A stretch of 64,000 bases of DNA from contig JARYGU010000009.1 of NCBI GenBank assembly GCA_033795365.1, positions 62,001 to 126,000 on the forward strand. Reading direction: 5' to 3'. The notes below the pieces were generated by a model. The model did not search any database, had not been told where the DNA came from, and saw only the letters and a list, made by a program, of their open reading frames with translations. A program made the translations under genes and the position numbers. Positions 16,600 to 24,671 of this stretch are shown in pieces. The stretch comes from JARYGU01 sp033795365. Its GTDB lineage: Bacteria > Pseudomonadota > Alphaproteobacteria > Rhizobiales > Rhizobiaceae. Positions within the stretch are counted from its first letter, which is position 1, and each line of letters starts with the position of its first letter.

Positions 16600-18162
16600 T
16601 CATTTCTTCTTCGGCAGGCCGGGTAGGCCCGGAAAACCGCCACCGAGGCCGGGAAGACGTCCGCCGCCGAGACCCGGCAGACCGCCGCTCCCGAGGCCGG
16701 GCAACCCGCCGGGCTTGCCGAGACCGGCGGCTTCGGCCTGTTTCTGCAGGGCTTCGAGCTCTCTCGGATCCATCTTCGACAGGTCCGGCATGCCGCCGAG
16801 ACCGCCAAGTCCCATCTTTCCGGCAAGGCCGCCCATCATCTGCTTCATCATGCCGCCGCCCTTCTTGCCGCCCATCATCTTCATCATGTCGGCCATCTGG
16901 CGGTGCATTTTCAGAAGCTTGTTGATGTCGGAAGCGTCCGTTCCGGATCCGGCCGCGATGCGCTTCTTGCGCGAATGCTTCAGGATATCCGGATTGGCGC
17001 GCTCGGCCCTGGTCATCGAGGAGATGATGGCGAGCTGGCGGCCGAACATCCGGTCGTCGAGGCCGGCGGCGGCCATCTTGTCCTTCATGCCGGCCATTCC
17101 GGGCATCAGGCCCATGATGCCGCCCATGCCGCCCATCTTCTGCATCTGGCGGAGCTGGTCGGCGAGGTCGTTCAGGTCGAACTTACCCTTGGCCATCTTC
17201 TCGGCCATGGCGCGCGCCTTCTCGGCGTCGATATTCTCCGCGGCCTTCTCGACCAGCGAGACGATGTCGCCCATGCCGAGGATACGGTCTGCGACGCGGC
17301 GGGGATGGAACTCTTCGAGTTCGCCCATCTTTTCGCCGACGCCGATCAGCTTGATCGGCTTGCCGGTAACGGCGCGCATCGAAAGGGCCGCACCGCCGCG
17401 GCCGTCGCCGTCCATGCGGGTCAGCACGAGGCCCGTGATGCCGACGCGGTCGTCGAAATTGCGGGCGAGGTTGACGGCATCCTGACCGGTCAGCGCATCG
17501 GCGACGAGCAGGATTTCATGCGGATTGGACTTCCGCTTGATCTCCGCCATCTCGATCATCAGCGGTTCGTCGATATGGGTGCGGCCGGCGGTGTCGAGGA
17601 TGACGACGTCATGGCCGCCGAGCTTTGCGGCCTGCACGGCACGCGCGGCGATATCGGTCGGCGACTGGCCGGCGATGATCGGCAGCGTATCGACACCAGT
17701 CTGGACGCCCAACTGGCGAAGCTGCTCCTGCGCCGCCGGACGGCGCGTGTCGAGCGAGGCCATCAGGACCTTCTTCTTGTCGCGCGTCGTCAGCCGGTTG
17801 GCGATCTTTCCGGTCGTGGTCGTCTTGCCGGAACCCTGAAGGCCGACCATCATGATCACAACGGGTGCTGCCGCATTGAGGTCGATCGATACGCCCTCGG
17901 AACCCAGCATGGCGATCAGTTCGTCATGGACGATCTTGACGACCATCTGGCCGGGCTTGATCGACTTCACGATTTCGGCGCCGACCGCCTTTTCGCGCAC
18001 CGCGTCGGTGAAGGAGCGGACGACCTCTAGCGCGACGTCGGCCTCGAGCAGCGCACGGCGAACCTCGCGCAATGCCGCCGAGACATCCGCCTCGGAGAGC
18101 GCACCGCGTCCTGTCAGCCCGTTCAATATGGCGCCAAGGCGGTCCTGGAGTGTTTCGAACAT
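16600..18162 (-). CDS. ffh: Signal recognition particle protein Ffh
   Basis: Ffh with 4.5S RNA targets nascent membrane proteins to FtsY. The 520-residue protein has the N-domain (1-90), the G-domain with P-loop GLQGSGKTTTTGK near residue 107, DTRRPAAQEQL, DTAGRTHID, TRMDGDGRGG, and a Met-rich M-domain (MQKMGGMGGIMGLMPGMAGM). After the M-domain comes an unusual tail of Leu-Pro-Gly-Leu-Gly repeats (about residues 475-515) ending in KKK. Its leader contains a terminator-like hairpin at 18240-18268. It heads the unit ffh-chorismate mutase-rpsP-rimM-trmD. The 4.5S RNA gene is not nearby. Confidence 0.96.
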   Translation of the reverse strand: MFETLQDRLGAILNGLTGRGALSEADVSAALREVRRALLEADVALEVVRSFTDAVREKAVGAEIVKSIKPGQMVVKIVHDELIAMLGSEGVSIDLNAAAPVVIMMVGLQGSGKTTTTGKIANRLTTRDKKKVLMASLDTRRPAAQEQLRQLGVQTGVDTLPIIAGQSPTDIAARAVQAAKLGGHDVVILDTAGRTHIDEPLMIEMAEIKRKSNPHEILLVADALTGQDAVNLARNFDDRVGITGLVLTRMDGDGRGGAALSMRAVTGKPIKLIGVGEKMGELEEFHPRRVADRILGMGDIVSLVEKAAENIDAEKARAMAEKMAKGKFDLNDLADQLRQMQKMGGMGGIMGLMPGMAGMKDKMAAAGLDDRMFGRQLAIISSMTRAERANPDILKHSRKKRIAAGSGTDASDINKLLKMHRQMADMMKMMGGKKGGGMMKQMMGGLAGKMGLGGLGGMPDLSKMDPRELEALQKQAEAAGLGKPGGLPGLGSGGLPGLGGGRLPGLGGGFPGLPGLPKKK

Positions 18163-18488
18163 TGCGTCTTCCTTCTTGTTTCCGGATCACGGAAACGTCG
18201 GTGCATCGGCGGCAAAAAACAAGACGCAAAGCCAAAAAGCACCCGAGGGCGCATCGCGCTGTCGGGTGTTGACCTCCGGGATCTCTTTATACCTTCTGGG
18301 TCCCGGTCGGCGGCTTCAAGCATCATCACTTGTCGCAGATGGCGGGCATAAACAGGAAAGCGGCCGGAAAGTCAAGTTCCGGGGAGAATGCATATTCAGG
18401 CGTAGCGGCCGAGCAGACTTCGGCAGATATGATCCGCTGCCGGGCAGGGTTATTGCGAATGCGTCGCGCCATGCGTACACATTCGGGA
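18163..18488. other. Divergent control region between ffh and the MBL-fold gene
   Basis: Both genes start at its edges, so it must hold two promoters. On the minus strand a TATAAAG motif at about 18287-18293 could be a -10 box, but no matching -35 box is clear. It also holds the hairpin at 18240-18268. The plus-strand frame of the MBL gene is open through the right half, but without a convincing start there. Confidence 0.45.
18233..18268 (-). terminator. Terminator-like hairpin in the ffh leader
   Basis: On the minus strand CACCCGA pairs with TCGGGTG around a 15-base GC-rich loop, followed by CTTTTTGG. It lies about 75-105 bp upstream of the ffh start, so it would stop transcripts before ffh. 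It may attenuate ffh, or end a short RNA made from this region. Confidence 0.5.
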
Positions 18489-19562
18489 ATGAACCGTCGA
18501 AAATTTCTCAAATGGTCCGGCATCGGATTGCTCGCGGCGATCGCGGGCGGTGTAAGCGCAAGGGCAACCGTGGCAGCCAACACGTATTATTCCGGTCCCG
18601 TCAACGATCATTTCGACGGCACCCGCTTCTTCAATCCGAACGGTGAGGAGCCGAGCGGCTTCTTCAACCTGCTTCGCTGGCAGCTTGGAGGCGGAAAGAT
18701 ACCCTGGCCGCCGGATTGGCCGAGCCCTTTTCCATCCGCGGTACCGGAGCCCCGCATCGGCGGCAACGGCATCCGCGTCACCATGGTCGGTCATGCCTCT
18801 CTTCTTATCCAGGTGGCGAATCTCAACATTCTGACCGATCCTGTCTGGAACGAGCGGGCAAGCCCCTTTTCCTTTGCCGGACCGAAGCGGGTCAATCCGC
18901 CCGGAATCCGCATGGAGGATCTGCCGCCGATCGACCTCCTCCTGGTGACGCACAACCATTACGACCATCTCGATCTCGCGACGCTGAAGACGGTCTGCGA
19001 CCGGGACCGGCCGCGCCTCGTCACCCCGCTCGGCAACGATGCCATCATTCTTCCGGCCGTTCGCGACGCGCAGATCACGGTGATGGATTGGGGCGACAGC
19101 GAGGAAATAGCAGGCGGTACGAGGCTCTATTGCGAGCCCTGCCATCACTGGTCGGCCCGCGGCCTGGGCGACCGGCGCATGGCGCTCTGGTCAGCTTTCA
19201 TGATCGATACTCCTGCAGGCAGGATCTATCATATAGGCGATACCGGGTTCCACCAGGGCATCAACTATCGCGCGGCGCGTGAGAAGCATGGCAGGATCCG
19301 GTTGGCGAACCTGCCTTTCGGGGCTTATGAGCCGCGCTGGTTCATGAAGGCGCAGCATCAGAATCCCGAGGAAGCGGTCGAGGGGATGCTCGCTTGCGGT
19401 GCCGCCCATGTCGCCGGGCATCATTGGGGAACGTTCCGGCTGACCAATGAGGGGATAGACGAACCGGTGAGCGCATTGCACGCCGCCCTCGACGCCAAAG
19501 ACATCCCGCGCGATCGTTTCCGTCCTCTGCGGCCGGGCGAGGTCTTCGACGTGCCGGCCTGA
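18489..19562 (+). CDS. MBL-fold metal-dependent hydrolase with Tat-type signal (NAPE-PLD/UlaG-like)
   Basis: The 357-residue product starts MNRRKFLKWSGIGLLAAIAG, a clear twin-arginine signal, so it is probably exported folded. The mature part has the metallo-beta-lactamase core: VTMVGHASLLIQ, LLVTHNHYDHLD (the HxHxDH metal motif), CHHWSARG, and YHIGDTGFHQG, the pattern of NAPE-hydrolysing phospholipase D-like and UlaG-type hydrolases. The substrate is unknown; a phospholipid or lactone is possible. The start at 18489 is chosen because the Tat motif begins there; ATG 18471 is an alternative. It converges on the Uup-like gene with 1 bp between stops. Confidence 0.85.
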   Translation: MNRRKFLKWSGIGLLAAIAGGVSARATVAANTYYSGPVNDHFDGTRFFNPNGEEPSGFFNLLRWQLGGGKIPWPPDWPSPFPSAVPEPRIGGNGIRVTMVGHASLLIQVANLNILTDPVWNERASPFSFAGPKRVNPPGIRMEDLPPIDLLLVTHNHYDHLDLATLKTVCDRDRPRLVTPLGNDAIILPAVRDAQITVMDWGDSEEIAGGTRLYCEPCHHWSARGLGDRRMALWSAFMIDTPAGRIYHIGDTGFHQGINYRAAREKHGRIRLANLPFGAYEPRWFMKAQHQNPEEAVEGMLACGAAHVAGHHWGTFRLTNEGIDEPVSALHAALDAKDIPRDRFRPLRPGEVFDVPA

Positions 19563-19563
19563 C

Positions 19564-21390
19564 CTATCCTTCCAGCTCTTCGCGCAGCATTTCGAGTTCC
19601 AGCCATTCCTCTTCCATCCGGGAAAGGGAATCGCGAAGCTGCTGGAGCTCGGAAGCAAGCCGGTTGAAGGTGGCGGGATCCTTGGAGAAGAGCAAGGGGT
19701 TGGCCATTTTCTCCTCGCGCAGGGCAATGTCGGCTTCGGCCCCGGCCATCTGCTTCGGCAGGTTTTCGAGCGCGAATTTCTGCTTGTATGAAAGCTTTCC
19801 CTTCGGCTTCGCCTCAGCGGCAGCCGGCTGCGAAGACGCCTGTTCCCTGAATTTTTCCGCCTTCTCCGCCTTGCGCCTTTCCTCCAGCGCGCCCCGGCGC
19901 TGCGCCATCATGTCGGAGTAGCCGCCGGCATATTCGATCCAGCGGCCATCCGGAGCCTCTGGATTGGCCGGCGCAATGGTCGAGGTGACGGTGCGGTCGA
20001 GGAAATCGCGGTCGTGACTGACGAGGATGACGGTGCCGGCAAACCCGGAGACGACCTCCTGAAGCAGGTCCAGCGTCTCGATGTCGAGATCGTTGGTCGG
20101 TTCGTCGAGGATCAGGAGGTTGGTCGGACGCGAGAGGATGCGCGCAAGCATGAGGCGGGCGCGTTCGCCGCCGGAAAGATTGCGGATCGGCGTGCGGGCC
20201 TGCTCCGGTTGAAACAGGAATTCCTTCATATAGCCGGTGACATGGCGCTGCTCGCCGTTGACGAGAAGCGTCTCGCCGCGTCCGTCCGTCAGGTAATGTG
20301 CAAGCGTGTCATCGAGGTTCAGGTCCTCGCGGCGCTGGTCGAGCGTGGCGATCTCGAGATTCGTCCCGAGCTTGACGCTGCCGGTGTCGGGCGCGAGCTG
20401 CCCGGTGAGCAGCTTCAGGAGCGTCGTCTTGCCTGCGCCGTTCGGACCGACGAGACCGATGCGGTCGCCGCGATGTACCCGGATCGAGAAAGGAGCGACG
20501 ATCGTCCGCTCGCCATAGGCCTTGGCAATCTTCTCGGCTTCGATGACCAGCTTGCCGGACTCCTGGGCGTCGGAGACGCTGGCCTGAACGCTGCCCTGGG
20601 GGCCCTTGTGGCCGCGGTGGCGCGCACGCATATCCTGCAGCTCGCCGAGGCGGCGCATGTTGCGTTTGCGCCGGGCGGCCACGCCATATCGCAGCCAGTG
20701 CTCTTCGCGCTCGATCGCCTTGCCGAGCTTGTGCTGTTCCAGCTCTTCCGCCTCCAGGACCTGATCGCGCCAGGCTTCGAAATGAGCAAAGCCCTTGTCG
20801 AGCCGTCTCGATTGGCCGCGATCGAGCCAGACGGTGGCATTGGAGACTTTTTCGAGGAAACGCCTGTCGTGGGATATGACGACGAGGGCGGAACGGCTTG
20901 CCGAAAGCTCGCCTTCCAGCCACTCGATCGTCGGCAGATCCAGATGGTTGGTCGGCTCGTCCAGGAGGAGGATATCCGGTTCGGGTGCGAGCACCCGCGC
21001 AAGCGCTGCGCGCCGAGCCTCTCCGCCCGAAAGCGATTTCGGGTCTTCCAAGCCCGAAAGGCCGAGATGTTCGAGAAGATAGGTGACGCGGTAGGGATCG
21101 TCGCCGGGACCGAGGCCGGCTTCCGCATAGGCAGCGACCGTCTCGTATCCCCCGAAATCGGGCGCCTGCTGGAGGTAGCGCACGGTGGCTGAAGGGTGGC
21201 GGAAGATCCCCCCCAATTGGGCTTCGGCAAGGCCGGCTGCGATCTTCAGAAGAGTCGATTTGCCCGAGCCGTTCCGTCCGACGAGGCAGATGCGATCGCC
21301 CGGCTCGACCTGCAGATTGGCGCCGGCAAGCAGCGGCGTGCCGCCGAAGCTCAGAAAGATATCGTCGAGTTTGAGGATGGGGGGCGCCAA
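19564..21390 (-). CDS. ABC-F family ATPase, Uup-like
   Basis: This soluble protein of 608 residues has two ABC ATPase domains and no membrane segment. First domain: Walker A GRNGSGKST near residue 38, SLSGGEARR, LLLDEPTNHLDL. Second domain: GPNGAGKTT near residue 320, NLSGGERARL, LILDEPTNDLDI. A P-site-tRNA interaction motif-type linker lies between them, and the C-terminus is a charged coiled coil as in Uup. ABC-F proteins act on the ribosome to relieve stalled translation; Uup also affects DNA events. The start is TTG 21390 with AGGAG upstream, placed in the end of the thiamine pyrophosphokinase gene, so the two are probably co-translated. Confidence 0.9.
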   Translation of the reverse strand: MAPPILKLDDIFLSFGGTPLLAGANLQVEPGDRICLVGRNGSGKSTLLKIAAGLAEAQLGGIFRHPSATVRYLQQAPDFGGYETVAAYAEAGLGPGDDPYRVTYLLEHLGLSGLEDPKSLSGGEARRAALARVLAPEPDILLLDEPTNHLDLPTIEWLEGELSASRSALVVISHDRRFLEKVSNATVWLDRGQSRRLDKGFAHFEAWRDQVLEAEELEQHKLGKAIEREEHWLRYGVAARRKRNMRRLGELQDMRARHRGHKGPQGSVQASVSDAQESGKLVIEAEKIAKAYGERTIVAPFSIRVHRGDRIGLVGPNGAGKTTLLKLLTGQLAPDTGSVKLGTNLEIATLDQRREDLNLDDTLAHYLTDGRGETLLVNGEQRHVTGYMKEFLFQPEQARTPIRNLSGGERARLMLARILSRPTNLLILDEPTNDLDIETLDLLQEVVSGFAGTVILVSHDRDFLDRTVTSTIAPANPEAPDGRWIEYAGGYSDMMAQRRGALEERRKAEKAEKFREQASSQPAAAEAKPKGKLSYKQKFALENLPKQMAGAEADIALREEKMANPLLFSKDPATFNRLASELQQLRDSLSRMEEEWLELEMLREELEG

Positions 21391-21392
21391 GA

Positions 21393-22043
21393 TCAGGCTC
21401 CTGAAAGATCGTATGGGCGGGCGAGCAGAACGGCCCGGCCGGATGTCAGCGTGAAATGCGCGCGCCCCTCCGCCACATTGGAAATCGTGCGCGACGAGCC
21501 GAAAGGCAGATCGAAACGATCAAGCGGATAGCGGACATTGGAAATGGAAAGGCCGGTCAGGGCGGAAAGGCCGAGAATGGAGAACAGGCTTCCGCGCGGA
21601 AGCTCTACTTCCGTTTCTCCAGGCAGAAGCGGCCAGGCCTCTTCCTCGCCGGAGGTGAGCATGGTCTCGACCCCCTCCTCTGCCAGCGAGACCGCGTGAA
21701 TGAGGTGCATCAAAGCGTGATCGCTCCGCTCGCCCCCAAGCGCGCCGGCAAGGATCAGCCGCGTCGCACCGCGCTCAAGCGCAGCGGCAACGGCGATGGC
21801 TCCGTCGGTCTCGTTCTTGGCGGACGGATAGGGTTCGCGCAGGACATCCGGCCACGCATCGGTCAGTTCGTCCGGCGTCGAGTCGAAGTCGCCGACCCAA
21901 ACCTCCGGCTTGACGCCGAGTGCCGCGGCATGGCGCATGCCGCCATCGGCGGCGACGAAGCGGGTGTCGGTGACTGCAGCGCGCAGCCGTTCCGTCATGG
22001 CGAGATCGCCGCCGAGCAGGATGGTGAAGGTCGTTCGGTTCAT
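21393..22043 (-). CDS. Thiamine pyrophosphokinase
   Basis: It transfers pyrophosphate from ATP to thiamine, giving TPP. The 216-residue product shows the TPK motifs: LLGGDLAM at the N-terminus, FVAADGGMRHAAALGVKPEVWVGDFDST (the DGG and GDFDS catalytic and substrate residues), KNETDGAIAV, and GGERSDHALMHL; the C-terminal thiamine-binding domain follows (LSISNVRYPLDR, then VAEGRAHFTLTSG). The stop is 2 bp before the Uup-like start. It lies 3.5 kb from a TPP riboswitch and thiBPQ, but on the other strand and not in that transcript. Confidence 0.9.
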   Translation of the reverse strand: MNRTTFTILLGGDLAMTERLRAAVTDTRFVAADGGMRHAAALGVKPEVWVGDFDSTPDELTDAWPDVLREPYPSAKNETDGAIAVAAALERGATRLILAGALGGERSDHALMHLIHAVSLAEEGVETMLTSGEEEAWPLLPGETEVELPRGSLFSILGLSALTGLSISNVRYPLDRFDLPFGSSRTISNVAEGRAHFTLTSGRAVLLARPYDLSGA

Positions 22044-22121
22044 GGGCCATGCCCTTAGCGCAAAGCGGGGGGCGAAGGGAAGGGCGGCAGAGCCTCACGA
22101 TGCCGCCGAAACGCCGAACTA

Positions 22122-22661
22122 CTATTCGGAGCCTTGCCCGATGGTTTCGTTGCGCCGGGTAAAGACCTGCTCGAAACCGCCGATGAATTTCTCGAAAAGA
22201 ACCGAGAATTCTTCGATATCCTTTAGGGGCCAGTCGGCGACGACTTCGGAAATCACCGAGCGCTTCTGCGCCTGGACCTCCGATAGGAGGCGTTGGCCGA
22301 GGGCCGTCATGACGACGACGATGCGGCGGGCATCGGCCTGCGAGGCCTTGCGCCGCAGCACGCCGCGTCCGACCATGTCGGCGACGATGCGGCTCGCGCG
22401 CGAGGGATCGATGCGGAGCATCTCAGCAATCGTGCCGACCGTCACCTCGTCGGCGGAAGGCGCGCGGCGGATGGCGTCGAGCACGTCGAGATGGGAAAGC
22501 TCGAGGCCCGGCGCGACGTTTGCGATCGCCAGGCGGCCGATCAGGCGGCGGCCGGTCATCAGGCGCATGCGGCCGAGCGCCTGGCTGATGCGCAGGATGT
22601 CTTGCTCGTCCGGCTCGGTCACTGCTTTGGTTTCTTCGTCTCGGGTCATCAGGCTCGTCAT
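22122..22661 (-). CDS. MarR-family transcriptional regulator
   Basis: The 179-residue protein is a winged-helix MarR regulator: LELSHLDVLDAI, TVGTIAEMLRIDPSRASRIVADMVGRGVLRRKASQADARRI (recognition helix and wing), and LTALGQRLL. It is divergent from a DHA2 efflux transporter, with the starts about 105 bp apart, the usual layout of a repressor that controls the pump and itself. A palindrome TGCTA-A-TAGCA lies at the pump promoter. The start is taken as ATG 22661; ATG 22646 (MTRDEET) is also possible. Confidence 0.9.
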   Translation of the reverse strand: MTSLMTRDEETKAVTEPDEQDILRISQALGRMRLMTGRRLIGRLAIANVAPGLELSHLDVLDAIRRAPSADEVTVGTIAEMLRIDPSRASRIVADMVGRGVLRRKASQADARRIVVVMTALGQRLLSEVQAQKRSVISEVVADWPLKDIEEFSVLFEKFIGGFEQVFTRRNETIGQGSE

Positions 22662-22720
22662 ATCCCAACCATAACAAACAAGTCAGCGATTTCAAATATG
22701 CGAAGAGCATTATCGTGCTG

Positions 22721-22749
22721 TTGACAAATATATGCTAATAGCACATAAA
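22721..22749 (+). promoter_or_regulatory. Promoter of the efflux gene with overlapping MarR-type operator
   Basis: TTGACA (22721-22726) and CATAAA (22744-22749) are separated by 17 bp, a good sigma-70 promoter. Inside the spacer lies the palindrome TGCTAATAGCA (22733-22743), where a bound repressor would block RNA polymerase. Repression by the divergent MarR protein is inferred from layout. Confidence 0.6.
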
Positions 22750-22767
22750 AACATAACCAAGACGCGG

Positions 22768-24315
22768 ATGAATGTTTCCATGGATATGCGAATCGCTGCC
22801 GAGCCGCTCGTGGCGGACCCACGCCGCCGGCTCATTCTCTTCTGTTTCCTTATGCTGGCCATGTTCATGGCGACGCTGGACAACCAGATCGTTTCGACGG
22901 CGCTGCCGACCATCGTCGGCGAATTCGGACAGCTGGAGCGCTTCGGCTGGATCGGCTCGGCCTATCTCCTGTCGCTGAGCGCGGTGATGCCGGTCTATGG
23001 CAAGCTCGGGGATCTCTTCGGCCGCAAATATGTGATGATGGCGGCGGTGGCGATCTTCACGGTCGGCTCGGCCGTCTGCGGTCTCGCAGTCTCCATGAAT
23101 ACGCTGATCGCGGCGCGCGTGCTGCAGGGACTCGGCGGCGGCGGTATCATGGTGTCCATCTTCGCGGTCAATGCCGACCTTTTCGAGCCGCGCGAGCGTG
23201 CGCGTTACCAGAGCTATTCCAGCCTAGTGCTGATGGCGTCGGGCGCGATCGGCCCGGCGCTCGGCGGCACGATGAGCGAACTTTTCGGCTGGCGTTCGAT
23301 CTTTCTCGTCAACGTGCCGATCGGCTTCGTGGTCCTTGCCGGTCTCGCAGTCATGCTGCCCTACCGCAAGCCGCACCGGCGGCCGAAGATCGATTATGCG
23401 GGCGCGATCCTGCTGGCGCTGACCACGACCAGCATCGTGCTGGCGGCAGACAGCACGGAGCTCTTCGGCTCGCTCCTGTCCGCCCCGAGCCTCGGCATCG
23501 TCGGCTTTGGGATCTTCTGCGCCGTCACCTGGGTTTTCGTCGAACGCCGGGCGCCCGAACCGATCGTGCCGATGCCGCTTTTCCGCAACTCCACCTTCAG
23601 CCTGCTCCTGATCATGTCGGTGATGAGCGGCGCGATCGGGATCGGCATGGTCAACTATTTTGCGCTGTTCCTGCAGACGACGACCGGGCTTTCGCCCTCC
23701 ATGGCGGGGCTGCTCTTCATATTGCTGACCGGTGGAATCGTCTGCGGGTCGCTTTCGGCGGGGCGGATGATCTCGGCAACGGGACGTTACAAGCCGTTCG
23801 CCATCGCAAGCCTCATCTGCAGCGCGATCGCGTTCGGCGTGCTGACGCAGGTTCATGCCGGTACGCCGGTCGCGCTGATCGGCGGGTTGATGCTGCTGCA
23901 CGGCATCGGAATCGGCCTTGCCCAGCAGGTCCCGGTCATCGGCGTGCAGAACGCGGCCGGCAGTCGCAACGTCGGGGCGGCGACCGGTGCGGTCACGCTG
24001 TCGCGCATGGGGGGTGCATCGATCGCGATCTCGATCTACGGCGCTATCGTCGCCGCCAACCTGTCGCGCATCGGCGCGCCCATTCCCGGCGTAGTCGATA
24101 TAAAGGAAGTCACCCCGAAGATGCTGGCGGCGCTGCCCGATGCGACGCGGCAGGCGGTGGCCGACAGCTATGCGGCAGCGTTCTCGCCGCTCTTCATGAC
24201 CTCATGCGCCATCGCGCTGATCGGCCTTTGTGCGGCCCTGATGCTGAAACCGGTCCGGCTCCCCCACGCCGGGGAAATCCGCAAGACCGACGCTGCCGCC
24301 GAAGCTGCCGAATAG
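22768..24315 (+). CDS. MFS multidrug efflux transporter, DHA2 (14-TM) family
   Basis: The product of about 515 residues is a drug:H+ antiporter of the EmrB/QacA type in the inner membrane. Seen: LDNQIVSTALPTIVGEFG (motif D1 of the DHA2 family), YLLSLSAVMPVYGKLGDLFGRKYVMM (motif A), RVLQGLGGGGI (motif B), GPALGGTMSELFGWRSIFLVNVPIG (motif C), and 14 hydrophobic segments. I place the start at ATG 22768 because an earlier ATG at 22732 falls inside the promoter and operator. The divergent MarR gene is its likely regulator. The drug or substrate cannot be told. Confidence 0.9.
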   Translation: MNVSMDMRIAAEPLVADPRRRLILFCFLMLAMFMATLDNQIVSTALPTIVGEFGQLERFGWIGSAYLLSLSAVMPVYGKLGDLFGRKYVMMAAVAIFTVGSAVCGLAVSMNTLIAARVLQGLGGGGIMVSIFAVNADLFEPRERARYQSYSSLVLMASGAIGPALGGTMSELFGWRSIFLVNVPIGFVVLAGLAVMLPYRKPHRRPKIDYAGAILLALTTTSIVLAADSTELFGSLLSAPSLGIVGFGIFCAVTWVFVERRAPEPIVPMPLFRNSTFSLLLIMSVMSGAIGIGMVNYFALFLQTTTGLSPSMAGLLFILLTGGIVCGSLSAGRMISATGRYKPFAIASLICSAIAFGVLTQVHAGTPVALIGGLMLLHGIGIGLAQQVPVIGVQNAAGSRNVGAATGAVTLSRMGGASIAISIYGAIVAANLSRIGAPIPGVVDIKEVTPKMLAALPDATRQAVADSYAAAFSPLFMTSCAIALIGLCAALMLKPVRLPHAGEIRKTDAAAEAAE

Positions 24316-24581
24316 GGCACCTTGCAGGGCGTTCGACGCCACGTCCCGTCAGTGGGCGGTTCTGATGCGCAGCGGGATCCGAGCTCGTCTTTCTCAGGGT
24401 CCTCGCGAGCTTTGGCGGCCTGCGGTCCCGTGCGGGTCGGCGCCCTTTTTTCGAAGAGCCGGTTGAACCATTGCAGGTGCCGCCATTCCGGGCGTTCCAG
24501 CGGATCGGCCAAAGCGTCCTTGCGATGACGCGGCCGCATTTGCGTCAGCTGCTTGTATAGAATGACCCAATCGAGCAACAT
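24168..24581 (-). CDS. Hypothetical small protein (uncertain)
   Basis: I do not recognise this product. It starts MLLDWVILYKQLTQMRPRH behind a strong AGGAG ribosome site 9 bases before ATG 24581, which is the main reason to list it. The N-terminal 80 residues are basic and lie in the gap after the efflux gene; the remaining part runs antisense to the end of that gene and is probably not selected as protein. It may be a truncated gene. It is divergent from the LysR gene by about 90 bp. Confidence 0.3.
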   Translation of the reverse strand: MLLDWVILYKQLTQMRPRHRKDALADPLERPEWRHLQWFNRLFEKRAPTRTGPQAAKAREDPEKDELGSRCASEPPTDGTWRRTPCKVPYSAASAAASVLRISPAWGSRTGFSIRAAQRPISAMAHEVMKSGENAAA

Positions 24582-24671
24582 TGCCGTTTCTCCTGATTTC
24601 CATCGTTGACCAGGAGGTAGGCTATTGATCCGCGTCGATGTAGATGCGGAAACGAAAGAGGTCTTTCAGCC
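24316..24671. other. Gap between efflux gene and LysR gene
   Basis: Apart from the uncertain small frame starting at 24581 on the minus strand, nothing is recognisable here. The right end must hold the promoter of the LysR gene. No clear terminator follows the efflux gene. Confidence 0.4.
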
